In this document: positions 7,829 through 18,000 of the stretch, piece after piece
How positions within the stretch are numbered: position 1 is the stretch's first letter
Layout: each line of letters starts with the position of its first letter
Assembly (NCBI RefSeq): GCF_900167535.1
Contig: NZ_FUYE01000006.1
Location: 186,001 to 250,000 of the forward strand
Direction: 5' to 3'
Source: Prosthecobacter debontii
Lineage (GTDB): Bacteria; Verrucomicrobiota; Verrucomicrobiia; Verrucomicrobiales; Verrucomicrobiaceae
Length of the DNA: 64,000 nt
The notes under the pieces: generated by a model
What the model saw: only the letters and a program-made list of their open reading frames with translations
What the model was told of the DNA's origin: nothing
Databases searched by the model: none
Position numbers and translations under genes: made by a program

Positions 7829-8797
7829 TTATCTTGACATCGCTTTGCACTTGCATTTTCCATAGGGACAAGCTCTGGACCCGAGCTCCTTAGCATTGGC
7901 GCATTCACCCTTTCTTGGAGCCGTGCTTCCACTGCTACCGCCACTTCCGCTGGAGGACGGGACGTCTTTCTGTGAGGTCCCTCCCTTGGAAGTTAAAGGG
8001 GGCGCAGGTGTGTATTCGTAGCTGGGTTTGATTTCCGACCTCATCCAGGGTTTGGAACTCTCGGCTACGGATGCGTTGAGATCGGAGAGGCCTGTCCTCA
8101 ATTGCTGAACCAGGGCGGCATTGTTGGCCGCGTTCCGGTCGGCTCTCTCCTCCGCCTGTTGCTGGTAGAAAGCTGCGGCATCGTCTCGGAGTTTTTGCTG
8201 CCGTTCAGCAATGTAATCCCGGCGTTTGTAAGTCTCCTGGGTGCCGTTGGCCAAGGTGGTGATGCTTCCCGCCATGGATCCATGATTGTATTCATACTCA
8301 TGCCGAACGGGTTGATCCGGCCTGCCTTCATCCATCATCATTTTACTGAGGGTGGAGACGGTGGTGCCATGCGGTTCCCCTCTTAAATCATAGTTGCCGG
8401 TCGTAAACCATTCGGGTCTCCCTGCGGCATTGTAGTTGACGTTTTCATAGAGCCCCTCGGTTAACAAACCGTTCTGATAGTTGGCCGTGAGTTGGTATCT
8501 GATCATGCCGTCCGAGTCGTAGTCGGATCTTGTGCCCCGACCGTTGGCAAAGCCTTCGACATTGACAGATCCCTCCCATTCAAAGGTGGGATTATCCGCT
8601 CGGTAAGCCTGACCATAGCGGAACTTAGCACCGTTGTTACGGGCCACCCGAATCTGTGGGTTGTTATCCACCCGCATCTCCTCCAGCGTCCTGTTGTCGG
8701 GGGCTGCTGCAGGGGCCGTTTCCGTGAGAGCAGGCGGTGTGGTGCAGCCGATGAGGCCAAGACTTGCAATGACGAGGGGCAGGAGTGAAAGCTTCAT
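7829..8797 (-). CDS. Lipoprotein with MORN-like turns and Cys-rich tail
   Basis: A 322-residue protein with a lipobox (LIGC, Cys18), so probably membrane anchored. The middle region (residues about 55-165) has repeated short Gly/Asn turns such as GFANGRGTRSDYDSDG and GLLTEGLYENVNYNAAGRP that resemble MORN-type hairpins. A helical Ala/Gln/Glu stretch follows (about 195-240), then a Ser/Gly/Pro-rich linker and a basic tail with CPYGKCKCK. Function unknown. It is transcribed convergently with the preceding secreted-protein gene. The 141-base gap between them holds a CCGGCTGAAGCCGG hairpin (7744-7757) and AGTAACCACTGACCACTGA words. Confidence 0.7.
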   Translation of the reverse strand: MKLSLLPLVIASLGLIGCTTPPALTETAPAAAPDNRTLEEMRVDNNPQIRVARNNGAKFRYGQAYRADNPTFEWEGSVNVEGFANGRGTRSDYDSDGMIRYQLTANYQNGLLTEGLYENVNYNAAGRPEWFTTGNYDLRGEPHGTTVSTLSKMMMDEGRPDQPVRHEYEYNHGSMAGSITTLANGTQETYKRRDYIAERQQKLRDDAAAFYQQQAEERADRNAANNAALVQQLRTGLSDLNASVAESSKPWMRSEIKPSYEYTPAPPLTSKGGTSQKDVPSSSGSGGSSGSTAPRKGECANAKELGSRACPYGKCKCKAMSR

Positions 8798-9171
8798 GCA
8801 GGATTATGCGGAGTGATTCCAAGCGCAGGCTCTGCCCTCGCCGAATGATGGCATGAGAAACGCTTCCATCGTGTAAGTCAACCTTGTTAGGCGTGATTCC
8901 TTCGAGGGCTTCGTTCACCACTCATGTCGAAGTTGAGTTCGGATCTGACTGGATTAAACCGGAGCGCTCTTGATGAGATGTGAGGCCGACGGAAGTCGGG
9001 AATCCAAACTTAGAGTTAGGTCATTCTTTCGCGGATCTCCGCTACAGCAGAGCGACCGTTTGAGCTTCCATCAAAAAAAATCGGTAACATCTGAAACGGC
9101 GTTGGGTAGCAAGGAGGTGAAGTGCTGTTCTGGGAGGCTTTGATCCTGGGCTGCATGACTTTTTGACTCCT
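8798..9171. other. Divergent intergenic region
   Basis: 374 bases between divergently transcribed genes. I see no gene or strong repeat. It presumably holds promoters for both neighbours, but no convincing -35/-10 pair could be picked by eye. An A-run at 9072-9080 is the only distinctive feature. Confidence 0.4.
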
Positions 9172-10074
9172 ATGAAACAACACCTTTCATCTCAGGCTCG
9201 TGGCGGCGTGCTGCGTGCGATTCACAGGCAGCGTGGGTTTGGTTTCGTACTGCTGAGCGGGCTGCTCAGTGTGGCGATGGCCTGTGCGGCGACGTCGTGG
9301 GATACCTCGGCGCTGAAGACGCTGTCCTCACCAGCGGAGCGTTCATTTCCGGATGGGTATGAGGTGGTGAGCGAGCCGAATCTGGGAGCGGGTGCGATCA
9401 AAAAGATGCCTGCTGGGGATGCCATGGTGGCGGCCTATCTGGATGTGGGGAGCCGCCGTTATTACATGTCGGACTGGAGCTATGATCGCTATCGCCAAGG
9501 GCTGAGTTACAACTGGATTCGGCCGCTGCTAGAGACCTCCAGCATGGGCTCCAGCGCGCTGCCAGAAGAAGGTGTCTCACAGGCACAAGGCCAGGTGCAG
9601 GAGTTGCATGTGGGGGCACCGCTCAGCCGCTGGCTGCCACATTTGGTGGCGGGGGAGGATCTGAAGTTTCTCGATCTCGATGAGGGGAAGCGGATGCTGT
9701 ATGGCGAGTTCGAGTGGCGGGATCGTGTGGTGACGGTCCTGTTTTCGATCCCCAGCGATATCACCTCGTTGAAGGTGAGTGATGCGCGCTTTCGCACCCT
9801 GCCCAGCACGATGGTGAAGTCGGTGCCGAAGATCTGGCCCTCTTATAAGCTCCGTCAACTTTCGGCAGATGGGGATATCATCATGGGGTTTTTAGAAGGC
9901 ATGGGATCGGGTGACCAGCCCTGGGTGAACGTCGGCCAGCAGAAGCAGAATGGGGACGTGTATTATGCGAAGAAAAGCGGCTCGATCCAGGCCATCGTTC
10001 ACCTCGCACTGATCGGGTTTCAGGATGACCCGGTCGCTACGGGCATGGAGGTGATGTTTCAATCCAAGCCGTGA
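9172..10074 (+). CDS. Secreted protein, first of a tandem paralogous pair
   Basis: A 300-residue protein from ATG 9172. The signal peptide h-region is FVLLSGLLSVAMACAA before TSWDTSALKTL. The N-terminal ~100 mature residues are closely shared with the next gene: EVVSEPNLGAGAIKKMPAGD, AMVAAYL, RYYMSDWSYDRYRQGLSY. The central and C-terminal parts are beta-rich and much less conserved. No catalytic motif recognised. The pair is adjacent (35 bases apart, same strand) and evidently arose by duplication. The start is preceded by CCT and no Shine-Dalgarno sequence. Confidence 0.7.
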   Translation: MKQHLSSQARGGVLRAIHRQRGFGFVLLSGLLSVAMACAATSWDTSALKTLSSPAERSFPDGYEVVSEPNLGAGAIKKMPAGDAMVAAYLDVGSRRYYMSDWSYDRYRQGLSYNWIRPLLETSSMGSSALPEEGVSQAQGQVQELHVGAPLSRWLPHLVAGEDLKFLDLDEGKRMLYGEFEWRDRVVTVLFSIPSDITSLKVSDARFRTLPSTMVKSVPKIWPSYKLRQLSADGDIIMGFLEGMGSGDQPWVNVGQQKQNGDVYYAKKSGSIQAIVHLALIGFQDDPVATGMEVMFQSKP

Positions 10075-10109
10075 AGCCGATCATCCAATCGAACAACACG
10101 CGGATACCT

Positions 10110-11055
10110 ATGAAAACGCTTCGGGTTAGTCTGCTGCTGGGGCTGGTGATGCCGAGCTTGGTCTCTGCGGCCACCTCCTGGGATGCCTCCGCTCTGAAGA
10201 CGATGTTTCCGCGTGCGGATCGTTTCTTTCCCCAGGGGTATGAGGTGGTGACAGAGCCGAGCTTTAGCGGGCAGGTGATCAAAGAGATGCCCGCAGGCGA
10301 TGCCATGGTGGCGGCTTATTTGGAGGTGAACGGCCAGCGCTACTATATGACGGACTGGAGCTACGATCGCTATCGCCAGGGGCTGAGCTACCATTGGATT
10401 CGCTCAAAGGAGGGTGGGGATGAAATGAAGATCGTCATTCACCAGGAGAAGCTGGAGATCATCCAGCAGGCCTCATCCCGAATCCCCAAGCCGGGAGATT
10501 CTTTGAGCGCCTGGCTACGGTTTGAGCATGGTGATCTGGAGCTCGCTGAAGCGAATGGCGGGAAGATGCTTCGTGGTGAGTTCAGGGTGGGGGAATGGAT
10601 TGAGACAGCCGTGTTTCCTGTTCCCGCAACCCTGTCCATCAGCCGAGTTTCAGACCCGGCGGTCAACTCGCTGGTCTGTCTGGCTGTCAGCACGGAGGTC
10701 TATCCTGAGGATGAGATCGAAGTCTTCAAGTCCTTGTATGGCGACTCTGCGATCGCCAGAGATCCAGATCTGTGGAGTGATGTGCAGCGAGCCGCCGTGG
10801 TGGGTGGACAGGCTGATCAAGGAAGTCACACGTTTAGAAGAAGCTTATCTGGATCTTCGGCTGGATGCAGGTGCTGAGTGGACCGTCGATTCACGCGCCC
10901 GAAATGATCGAGGCGATCTGGTGAGCCTGATGCATAGCGGTAAGCTCCAGGCCAAGCAGACGGAGATTCCGCCTAGTGAGGAAATGCAGGATCGCTCGAT
11001 CTTTGTGTCGGGCTCAAAAATCACCCTGTCTGGACGGTCAGGAGGCTCTCAGTAG
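10110..11055 (+). pseudogene. Second tandem paralogue, probable frameshift near 10.8 kb
   Basis: Starts at ATG 10110 (MKTLRVSLLLGLVMPSLVSA signal peptide) and shares ATSWDASALKTMF, KEMPAGDAMVAAYLEV and YYMTDWSYDRYRQGLSY with its upstream neighbour. In the starting frame it stops at 10877, ending in the atypical tail SHTFRRSLSGSSAGCRC. A second frame, open to 11055, carries natural-looking sequence from about 10800 (LIKEVTRLEEAYLDLRL, AEWTVDSRARNDRGDLVS). The simplest reading is a single-base frameshift between about 10770 and 10820. This is inference; the upstream paralogue differs at its C-terminus and does not settle the point. If the frameshift is a sequencing error, the intact protein would be about 315 residues. 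Confidence 0.55.
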
Positions 11056-11080
11056 AACTGTCCAATGAGGTGGATCCCAG

Positions 11081-14000
11081 TTACTCCTCGTCGTCTGGGA
11101 TGGGGATGAAGATGGCGGGGCCGCTGAGGATGGGGCTGGTCTTCGGGGTGGTGTCCGGTGGGGAGGAGAGCGCGGGCATGAGGTGATAGCCCACTCCACG
11201 GTTCAGGCGCTTGACGAAGACACCCTGGAAGCTCGAGCTGCGGCGCTCTCCCTCCTCGGTGACAAAGGAGCCGCTATAAAGCCCGGTGAGGTAGTTAAAG
11301 GAGATTTTAAGGTTGTTTGCCTTGCTCAGCACCTGGGCGGTGAGTTTGGGCGTGATGATCACGGGAATGTTCAGAGGGCTGGAGAGAGCGCCGCTGGAGA
11401 AGTTCAAGTGAGCCTGGGGGAAGGGGATGCTGGGCTTGCCGCCGATGGGGATGTTATAGCTGCTGCCGAGGACCATGGAGTCGAGCTGGTATCCGTGCTT
11501 GTAGTTACGGCCCTTGCTGCGGTCACCCTCATCGGGCTTGACCCAGAGGACACGTCCCGTAAGTTGGGTATCGCCTTCGCCCGAAACGCCCAGGAACATC
11601 TGGCTGGAGATGTAGCTCTTGTTTTTATACAGGAGCTGATACAGGGGGAACTGTCCCTCCGGCCCCTGAGGGCAGCTACCCGCGATGGCGGTGCCATCCG
11701 GCAGGCGCCCCTGCCACGTGATGGTGCCATTGTGGGCGACGGTGTAGACGAGGAAACCTTCGCCCTGAGGATATTCATCGATGCGCTCGGGATCAGGATT
11801 CAGGGGCAGGATACCGGCGGTGCCGCGGCCATGGTGAAAGGCTGCAAAGCCATTTTTTTTCCATGGATCGATCCAGACGTTACGATAGAGGGTGGCATGG
11901 AAGAGGCCTTCTTCGGTATCCTTGTCGCTGGCGGAAAGTTCGATCCTGTTATCATCGGGGTAGGATAGGAGGTGGAACTTGAGACTCGGCAGCGGAGCCT
12001 TGAGGGGGATGAAGGCCTCGCTTTCGATCCATGTCTCGGATTCATAACCGAAGCTGCCTTTGAAGCGGTAGCTGCGGGTGCCGAACTTGGCCGTGCCGGA
12101 GTAGGTGCCAAAGGGATGTACGGTGACGGTCATGGTGCCGCCGAGTCCCTGGGTTAAGGTGGGGTGAGGCGGAATGAAACCGGTGAAGATCCCGGAGAAG
12201 CCCTCGGGCAGAGGTTTGACCCAGATGTGCCGGTTGCCTTCATGCGCTGACTTGCCCGCAGCGTTGGTGGCTGTGAAAAGGGCCACATAAGGCCAGAGCT
12301 CGCCTTTGATATAGCGCACCGCCGTGGGGCGTCCGGTGAGTATGCCGGTGGTTGGATTCAAAGTTAGGCCGGGAGGTAGGCCCTTGGCCATGTATCGAGT
12401 GGGGGAGTGGCTGAAGGGGAGCTGAATGGAGATCTCCTGAGTGACGAAGATCGGGTCCAGCTCGAAATTCTGATCCAACTCCGGGGTCAGCACATTGGTG
12501 ACATAACTCGGGCGGGTGGAGACCGAGATGAACTTGTTGTTGGGTAGGTGGAAGGTGACCCGGCAGACGTAGGTGCCCTCCAAACTCACGGTGACGGTGG
12601 GAGTCGAAGGACTGAATGAACTGCCATCGCGTTGCCAGTCCAGGCGGGTCTGAGTGGCGCTGGGTGGGGCGTAAGTTTTGACCGTCAAGGCGGCACCGCC
12701 ATTGATCTTTTTCTGGAAGTATTCAGGTGGGGAATCGATAACGCCAATGCTGCAACTCCGGGTGGCAAGGCCGAGGCTGTTGGTGATGCGGAGCTGATAG
12801 TCCCCGGCATCGCTGCCTTTCACGGGGGCGAAGGTGAGGCTATCCCCCGTTTGTTTCGAGATGACTTTGCCGTTTTTCAGCCACTGCACATTCAGCGGGG
12901 GAGCGCCGTTGATGACGCCTGTGAGCACTAAGTTTTCACCGACCTTCAGCGCCTGATCGGTGGAGAAATTCGAGATGCTGGGAGCCCCGACACCGGGGGT
13001 GCCTTCGGCGAAGATCTGGGCGGTGACATCCGGCGAGCCGCCTCCCGTGGCGCTCACGTGTAAATCTACCGTGTGGATGCCTGGAGCACCCGGGGTGAAT
13101 CGGATGGAGAAAGTGGTCAGTCCTCCAGGTTCGAGGCTGGTTTTACCGAGAGCACCGACGCTGAAGTGATCGGCTCCTGAACCTGTGACCTGGGCGGTGA
13201 TACCGGAGATGGGAGTGGATCCGTTATTATAAACAATGAAGTGGCGGGTAAGAGACAGTCCATTGACCGCTTTGCTGCCGAAATCAAGTTTGGTATAACC
13301 ACTGATGATGTCAGCCACCTCGAGCTTGCCCGGGGTGACGCTGGGGGCAGTCAGGGAGTGTATGAACCCTCGGAGGGTGTAGGGGCCCAGGCTGCCGTAG
13401 CTGCTGTAACCGGTGGTGAGGGGATCTCCGTTGGCGCTTCCCTGGACCTTGAGATAGTAGGTGCCCGCCTCCAAGTCCCAGAGGATGAAGCTGGAAAAAT
13501 TCGAGGAGACGGACTTGTTGGAAGCTCCGGCAGGACGACTGCTGGCCAGGACTTCGCCATTGGCGTCTTGCAGTTCCAGGTCGATGTCGAGGTTAGGCGT
13601 ATCGGGATTCGGTATGGCGATGATCTGGAGGGCTCCGCCCTCTGTGGTGAACTGGTAATAGTCCACATCGGACTGCTGAGAGATGATGCCTTCCTGCACG
13701 AACCTCGTGTCAGGAAGAGGGATCGGCGTTGCCGTCTCGCGGGTGTCGCCAGCTTCATCGGGCACGAAGCCGAAGCCATTGGTGCTACCGGCGATGATGG
13801 CCACATCGTCCTGGGTTTGGTTGGCATTGGCGTATTCACCCTTACTCCACTGAGAAATGGTGCGGTTGGTGGCATCCCCCATGATGGGGCCCCAGCTCAG
13901 GGTGCCGGTGCCGTGCCCCGTGTAGTAAGCGGTCGCAGGGTTGGTTAGGCCGTCATGGGAAAGGCCCAGGGTATGACCCACCTCGTGGGAGGCGGTGACG

Positions 14001-15016
14001 GCTTTGGCATTGAAGCACCAGCAGGGCACGGTGGAGGAGAGGGCCGTGCCGGCATTGGCAAAGCTGGACAGCATGGCCACGCCGCTGACATCGCCATACC
14101 AGCCATTGCTGGGGGTGATGATGCAGCGGGTGCGCCGCTGCACGGGAGCGGCCTCGTAGCGGGCGAGATCGGTGGTAACATCAATGTCAAAGGGGGCGAA
14201 GTCCTCCGCCACACTGCGCCAGAAGCTGATGATCTCGGAAATCGTGAGATTGGGAGATAGGGCCTGGATCTCCTGGCCGCCATTCCATGCCGGGTCGGTG
14301 ACGGTCTCTCCATCGAGGTCCAGGTAGATCACGGCGGTGGCGCTGGGGCGGCTGCTGAGGCGCGGCACGGTGCTCGTCACGGATGACGTCTCGCTGTTGG
14401 CTGTGGGCTGGCCCGCTTGGTGGCACACCACACTGCTCAGCGGCACTTCCTTCATGAGGGTCCGGCCATCTTCTTGGGGCTCGATGAGGTAGGCCTGCTG
14501 TCTCTCCGGCAGCAGGAGGGTGGCGTGGATGTGCTGGCCGTCGGAGGCCAGATAAAAGGTGCCCGTGCTAGGCTCTGCCAGATGCCCGCCCACACGCACC
14601 CAGCCCTGGAGATCGGGCTGCACGAGATTGACGGTGCCCACAGCCTGCTCACCATTCATGAGCGGGATGGCGATGACGTCTCCGGCTTTCAGCTCGGCCT
14701 GGAGATCATACGGCTGCGCGGTGACCTCCATGAGGCGGGTTTCACCTCGCGTCGCGGCCTGGAGTGGCGTGCGTGCGGCAGTGCCGACGGCCTGCCACAG
14801 ATGCAGCTCGTGATCGGGCAGGAGCTTGCTCGGTGTGGCTGTATCGGAGACGGTTTCAAAGGCGACGGCAGCGGGCTGGATTTTCTCCTGCTCGTGCGGG
14901 GGTGCTGAGGTCACTGGGACCTGGGTTGAGGACTCGGGGTTCGAGGTCGAGCCGAGCCACGTGGCTGCGACGATGAGGCTCGTGAGAAGGATTGGAAGGA
15001 GAAGTTTGAGCCTCAT
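11081..15016 (-). CDS. Giant secreted metalloprotease with PPC, Ig-like and shared C-terminal module
   Basis: 1311 residues with an N-terminal signal peptide (LLLPILLTSLIVAATWLG). The zincin catalytic site is SHEVGHTLGLSHDG (about residues 340-353, HExxHxxGxxHD), characteristic of metzincin-type peptidases, preceded by AVIYLDLDGETV and FAPFDIDVTTD blocks. After it come a bacterial pre-peptidase C-terminal (PPC) domain (about 415-555; DVDYYQFTTEGG, AGTYYLKVQG), a choice-of-anchor-D/HYDIN-like domain (about 570-675), one or two Ig-like domains (GSDAGDYQLRITNS), a putative-Ig domain (LPPGLTLNPTTGILTGRP), and a C-terminal module of about 380 residues (GEGFLVYTV, WQGRLPDGTAIAGS, TTPKTSPILSG) shared with four other giants here. 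It is the last gene of a minus-strand run of three. Confidence 0.82.
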   Translation of the reverse strand: MRLKLLLPILLTSLIVAATWLGSTSNPESSTQVPVTSAPPHEQEKIQPAAVAFETVSDTATPSKLLPDHELHLWQAVGTAARTPLQAATRGETRLMEVTAQPYDLQAELKAGDVIAIPLMNGEQAVGTVNLVQPDLQGWVRVGGHLAEPSTGTFYLASDGQHIHATLLLPERQQAYLIEPQEDGRTLMKEVPLSSVVCHQAGQPTANSETSSVTSTVPRLSSRPSATAVIYLDLDGETVTDPAWNGGQEIQALSPNLTISEIISFWRSVAEDFAPFDIDVTTDLARYEAAPVQRRTRCIITPSNGWYGDVSGVAMLSSFANAGTALSSTVPCWCFNAKAVTASHEVGHTLGLSHDGLTNPATAYYTGHGTGTLSWGPIMGDATNRTISQWSKGEYANANQTQDDVAIIAGSTNGFGFVPDEAGDTRETATPIPLPDTRFVQEGIISQQSDVDYYQFTTEGGALQIIAIPNPDTPNLDIDLELQDANGEVLASSRPAGASNKSVSSNFSSFILWDLEAGTYYLKVQGSANGDPLTTGYSSYGSLGPYTLRGFIHSLTAPSVTPGKLEVADIISGYTKLDFGSKAVNGLSLTRHFIVYNNGSTPISGITAQVTGSGADHFSVGALGKTSLEPGGLTTFSIRFTPGAPGIHTVDLHVSATGGGSPDVTAQIFAEGTPGVGAPSISNFSTDQALKVGENLVLTGVINGAPPLNVQWLKNGKVISKQTGDSLTFAPVKGSDAGDYQLRITNSLGLATRSCSIGVIDSPPEYFQKKINGGAALTVKTYAPPSATQTRLDWQRDGSSFSPSTPTVTVSLEGTYVCRVTFHLPNNKFISVSTRPSYVTNVLTPELDQNFELDPIFVTQEISIQLPFSHSPTRYMAKGLPPGLTLNPTTGILTGRPTAVRYIKGELWPYVALFTATNAAGKSAHEGNRHIWVKPLPEGFSGIFTGFIPPHPTLTQGLGGTMTVTVHPFGTYSGTAKFGTRSYRFKGSFGYESETWIESEAFIPLKAPLPSLKFHLLSYPDDNRIELSASDKDTEEGLFHATLYRNVWIDPWKKNGFAAFHHGRGTAGILPLNPDPERIDEYPQGEGFLVYTVAHNGTITWQGRLPDGTAIAGSCPQGPEGQFPLYQLLYKNKSYISSQMFLGVSGEGDTQLTGRVLWVKPDEGDRSKGRNYKHGYQLDSMVLGSSYNIPIGGKPSIPFPQAHLNFSSGALSSPLNIPVIITPKLTAQVLSKANNLKISFNYLTGLYSGSFVTEEGERRSSSFQGVFVKRLNRGVGYHLMPALSSPPDTTPKTSPILSGPAIFIPIPDDEE

Positions 15017-15068
15017 GAGGAAAGCAAAGCGTCTGGATAGCGAGTTAGAGAAAGCTGTTCAAAAAAGA

Positions 15069-18000
15069 TCAGCGCGCGATGGATTGGAGTTCCACACGGC
15101 CAGATTGGAGGGCGGTGTTCTTCAGCGTTTCCCCGTCACCGACGGGGAGGTCAGGCAGGAGGTAGAAGCCGTAGGCTTGGGCATTCAGGCTGTTCGGTAA
15201 GATGCCTTCAAAGGTGGCGGTGCGGTTGAGGATCGGTTTGGGTGGATTTCTGACTTCGAAGCGGCCTTTGAAGGTGCCGACTTTGGCATTGAAGCTGAGA
15301 CTCTGAAGGTAGGCGAAGGCGAAGTCTTCCAAGCGAGGGAGTTTGACGCGGTTGCCTGAGCTGAGCAGGACACCCTGCATGAAGAGTCCGCCGCGAATGT
15401 TGGACTTGTTGGCCGAGAAGACGAGGTCTTCTTCGGTGGAGGTGCTTGCCGTTAGGCCAAAGAGTAATTCATGGCGTGCAGGTGGGGTGTAGAGGCCGCC
15501 ACTCAGAGTGAGGTCATGCGCGGGGAAGCCCTCCCGATAGGGGCGTTCCTTGGGGTTGGGGCTGAGCACCGTTTTCGCCCAGTTCAGGCTGCCACCGAAG
15601 GTGGGGAGAGGGAGGGTCTCGTGCTTGGAGTTGAGGATGACCCAGCCGTGAATGGAGCCTTGGAGTTTATAGAGATCCCGATGGATGGGGAAGGCGACGG
15701 GGCGGCTCGTCTGATAGAGGGAGAGCATGCCGCTGCCGGTGATGGCGGTGCCGTCGGCGAGCTTACCTTTCCACTTCATCGTGCCCTTGGTGCTCTGAGT
15801 GAGGCAGAGGTAGCCGCTGCCGCCAGGTGTGTCTGGGCTGGAGGTGCTGGGGGTGAGGCTACAGGTGTAATAAGACGTGGGATAATGAAAGACGGTGCGG
15901 GCATGGAAAGCATCGATCTGCTGTCGGAGCGGACCCGTGGCCGTCTCCTGCCCATCTGCGGACTGGAGGGTGGCGGTGGGGGGTGGCCCGGTCTGAATGA
16001 TGAGGGTCAGGGCAGGCAGGCTCTTGCCGCGTGGGATGGTGCAGCGGAAGGTGGGGGCGGTGGTCCAGGTGGCATCATGCACGGCGCTGCCTTTGAAGCG
16101 CCACACCTTGCCTCCATGCAGGAGCTGGCCGGTGAAGAGGGTGGAGTAGCCGGTGGTCAGCGTGAGCAGGCTGCCGAGGCCCTTACCTTCATCCAGGGCC
16201 GCATTGTGCCCGATGAGAGCCTGATGGGTGCCAGCCGCCGGGGTGGGGTGAATGGTCCAGGGCACGGTGCTGATGCGGCTACCGCTGGCATTGAAGGTCG
16301 TGACCTTCACCGGGTAGGGTTCAGCCTTGCCGGTGGTGGGATGCAGGCCTTTGATGGCGCTAGGTCGCCCGGTGACGAGTCCTGTTTCACTGCCGGATAG
16401 GCCTGGAGGGAGGCTGGTGAACTCCCAGCGGGTGCTGGGGAAATCCGACTCGAACTGAACACTGATCGTTTCTCCAAGATAATGAGCGTAACCAGCGGAG
16501 GGGAAGAGCGGCGAAGGCTCAGGCAACCGTGCGAGCTGGATGCTGCCTGGGCGCAGTGTCTGGGGCCCGCCTGCGGCATTCAGCACGGTCATGCGGCATT
16601 CATAGGCTCCGGCATCTCCCGCCTGAGATTGGCTGATCTGGAGCGTGGGGGTGGTGCTCCGCGTGATGCGGCCCCCATCGCTGAGCCGCACATCGTTTTT
16701 ATACCAGGCATAGCTCACTCCTGGGAAAGCTGGCCCGTGGAGAGTGCTGGTGAGGCTGACGTTATCACCGAGGACAAACCATTGGTTAGGTGGTGGAGCT
16801 TGGGCGACAAGAATCGAAAAAAGGGCGCTGGTGTTGGAGGCTCCACCTGCATGGGTGACGGTGAGGGTGTAGCGCCCGGCATCGGTGGCCTGCACGGAGG
16901 GGAGGGTAAAGACAGCCTCTTCACTGACCACGACATCGCCCTTTTTCCACACGTAAGCGGTGATGGGCTGTGGACTGACGATCTCGGGTGTAAAGGTGAG
17001 GGAGTCCCCCACGAGGACTCCGGTATCACTCAGCGCAGTGGGCCAGAAGACAGGGGGCCCATCGCTGGCGATGCCGGTGCCGCGGGTGCGCAGGGTGATC
17101 TGCCTCTGGCCTAGCGGTGTCTGGCCCTGGAAGGTGAAGGTATCGATCAGGGAACCCGTGGTGCTGGGGCTGAAGGTCATGGGCACTTCCAAGGTTTGGC
17201 CTGGGCTCAGGGTATCGGTCTGAAGATCGAGCTGAAAATGCGGTGATGTGTTGTTGAGCGCCAGAAGACCGGTGATGGCCCGCTGACCGGGATTGAATAA
17301 GCGCAGGATGCCACCGCGAGCTTGACCGACGGGCACGGGGCCAAAGGTGATCTCGGGTTCACTCCCTGTGAGCGATACGGAGGGCTGATCGGCTAACTGA
17401 AACGTCAGCTCTGGATCCCTCACCAGGGGAATGGAGTAGAGGTCTACCTTTAGTGCTGACGGCAGATTGCCAGGTGGACCCGAACTAAAATAAAGTCGAT
17501 GATCCATCGTGATGGCGTTGCCCAAGAGCTTGAAGGTATCGGGGCCGGTGGCGTTCGGGATTCGCCACGTGGTTTCTGGAGTGCCGTTGGTCTGCCAGAT
17601 CTCCTGATTGGTCCCTTGGCCGGTTTTTTGAATGAAGTAGAGTGTCTCAGCCTCGATGTGTAGCTGGAAGACCTCAGGATCGGTGGCATAGGTTTTGAGG
17701 ATCGTGCGCTGACTTCCATCGAGATTCATGGCCTCCAGATGGTAGAGGGATGAGGACGCGCTGACGAAGTAAAGGCGTTCTCCCACGAGGGCTTTGATGA
17801 CGCAGTCTTCGCCTGGTAAAAAAGGCTCGGTATGGCCGGGGCCTGCTTGCCCATCGCTTCGCCACAAGAAGTCCATTTCATCCTGACCAGAGCCCACACG
17901 CACGTTAAAAATCACTCCGTTGGAGACGGATTTGAGATTGAACAAGTTAAAGGGAAGAGATGTGGAGAGAGTGAGCGGGATCTCGGTGCAACGCAGGCCG

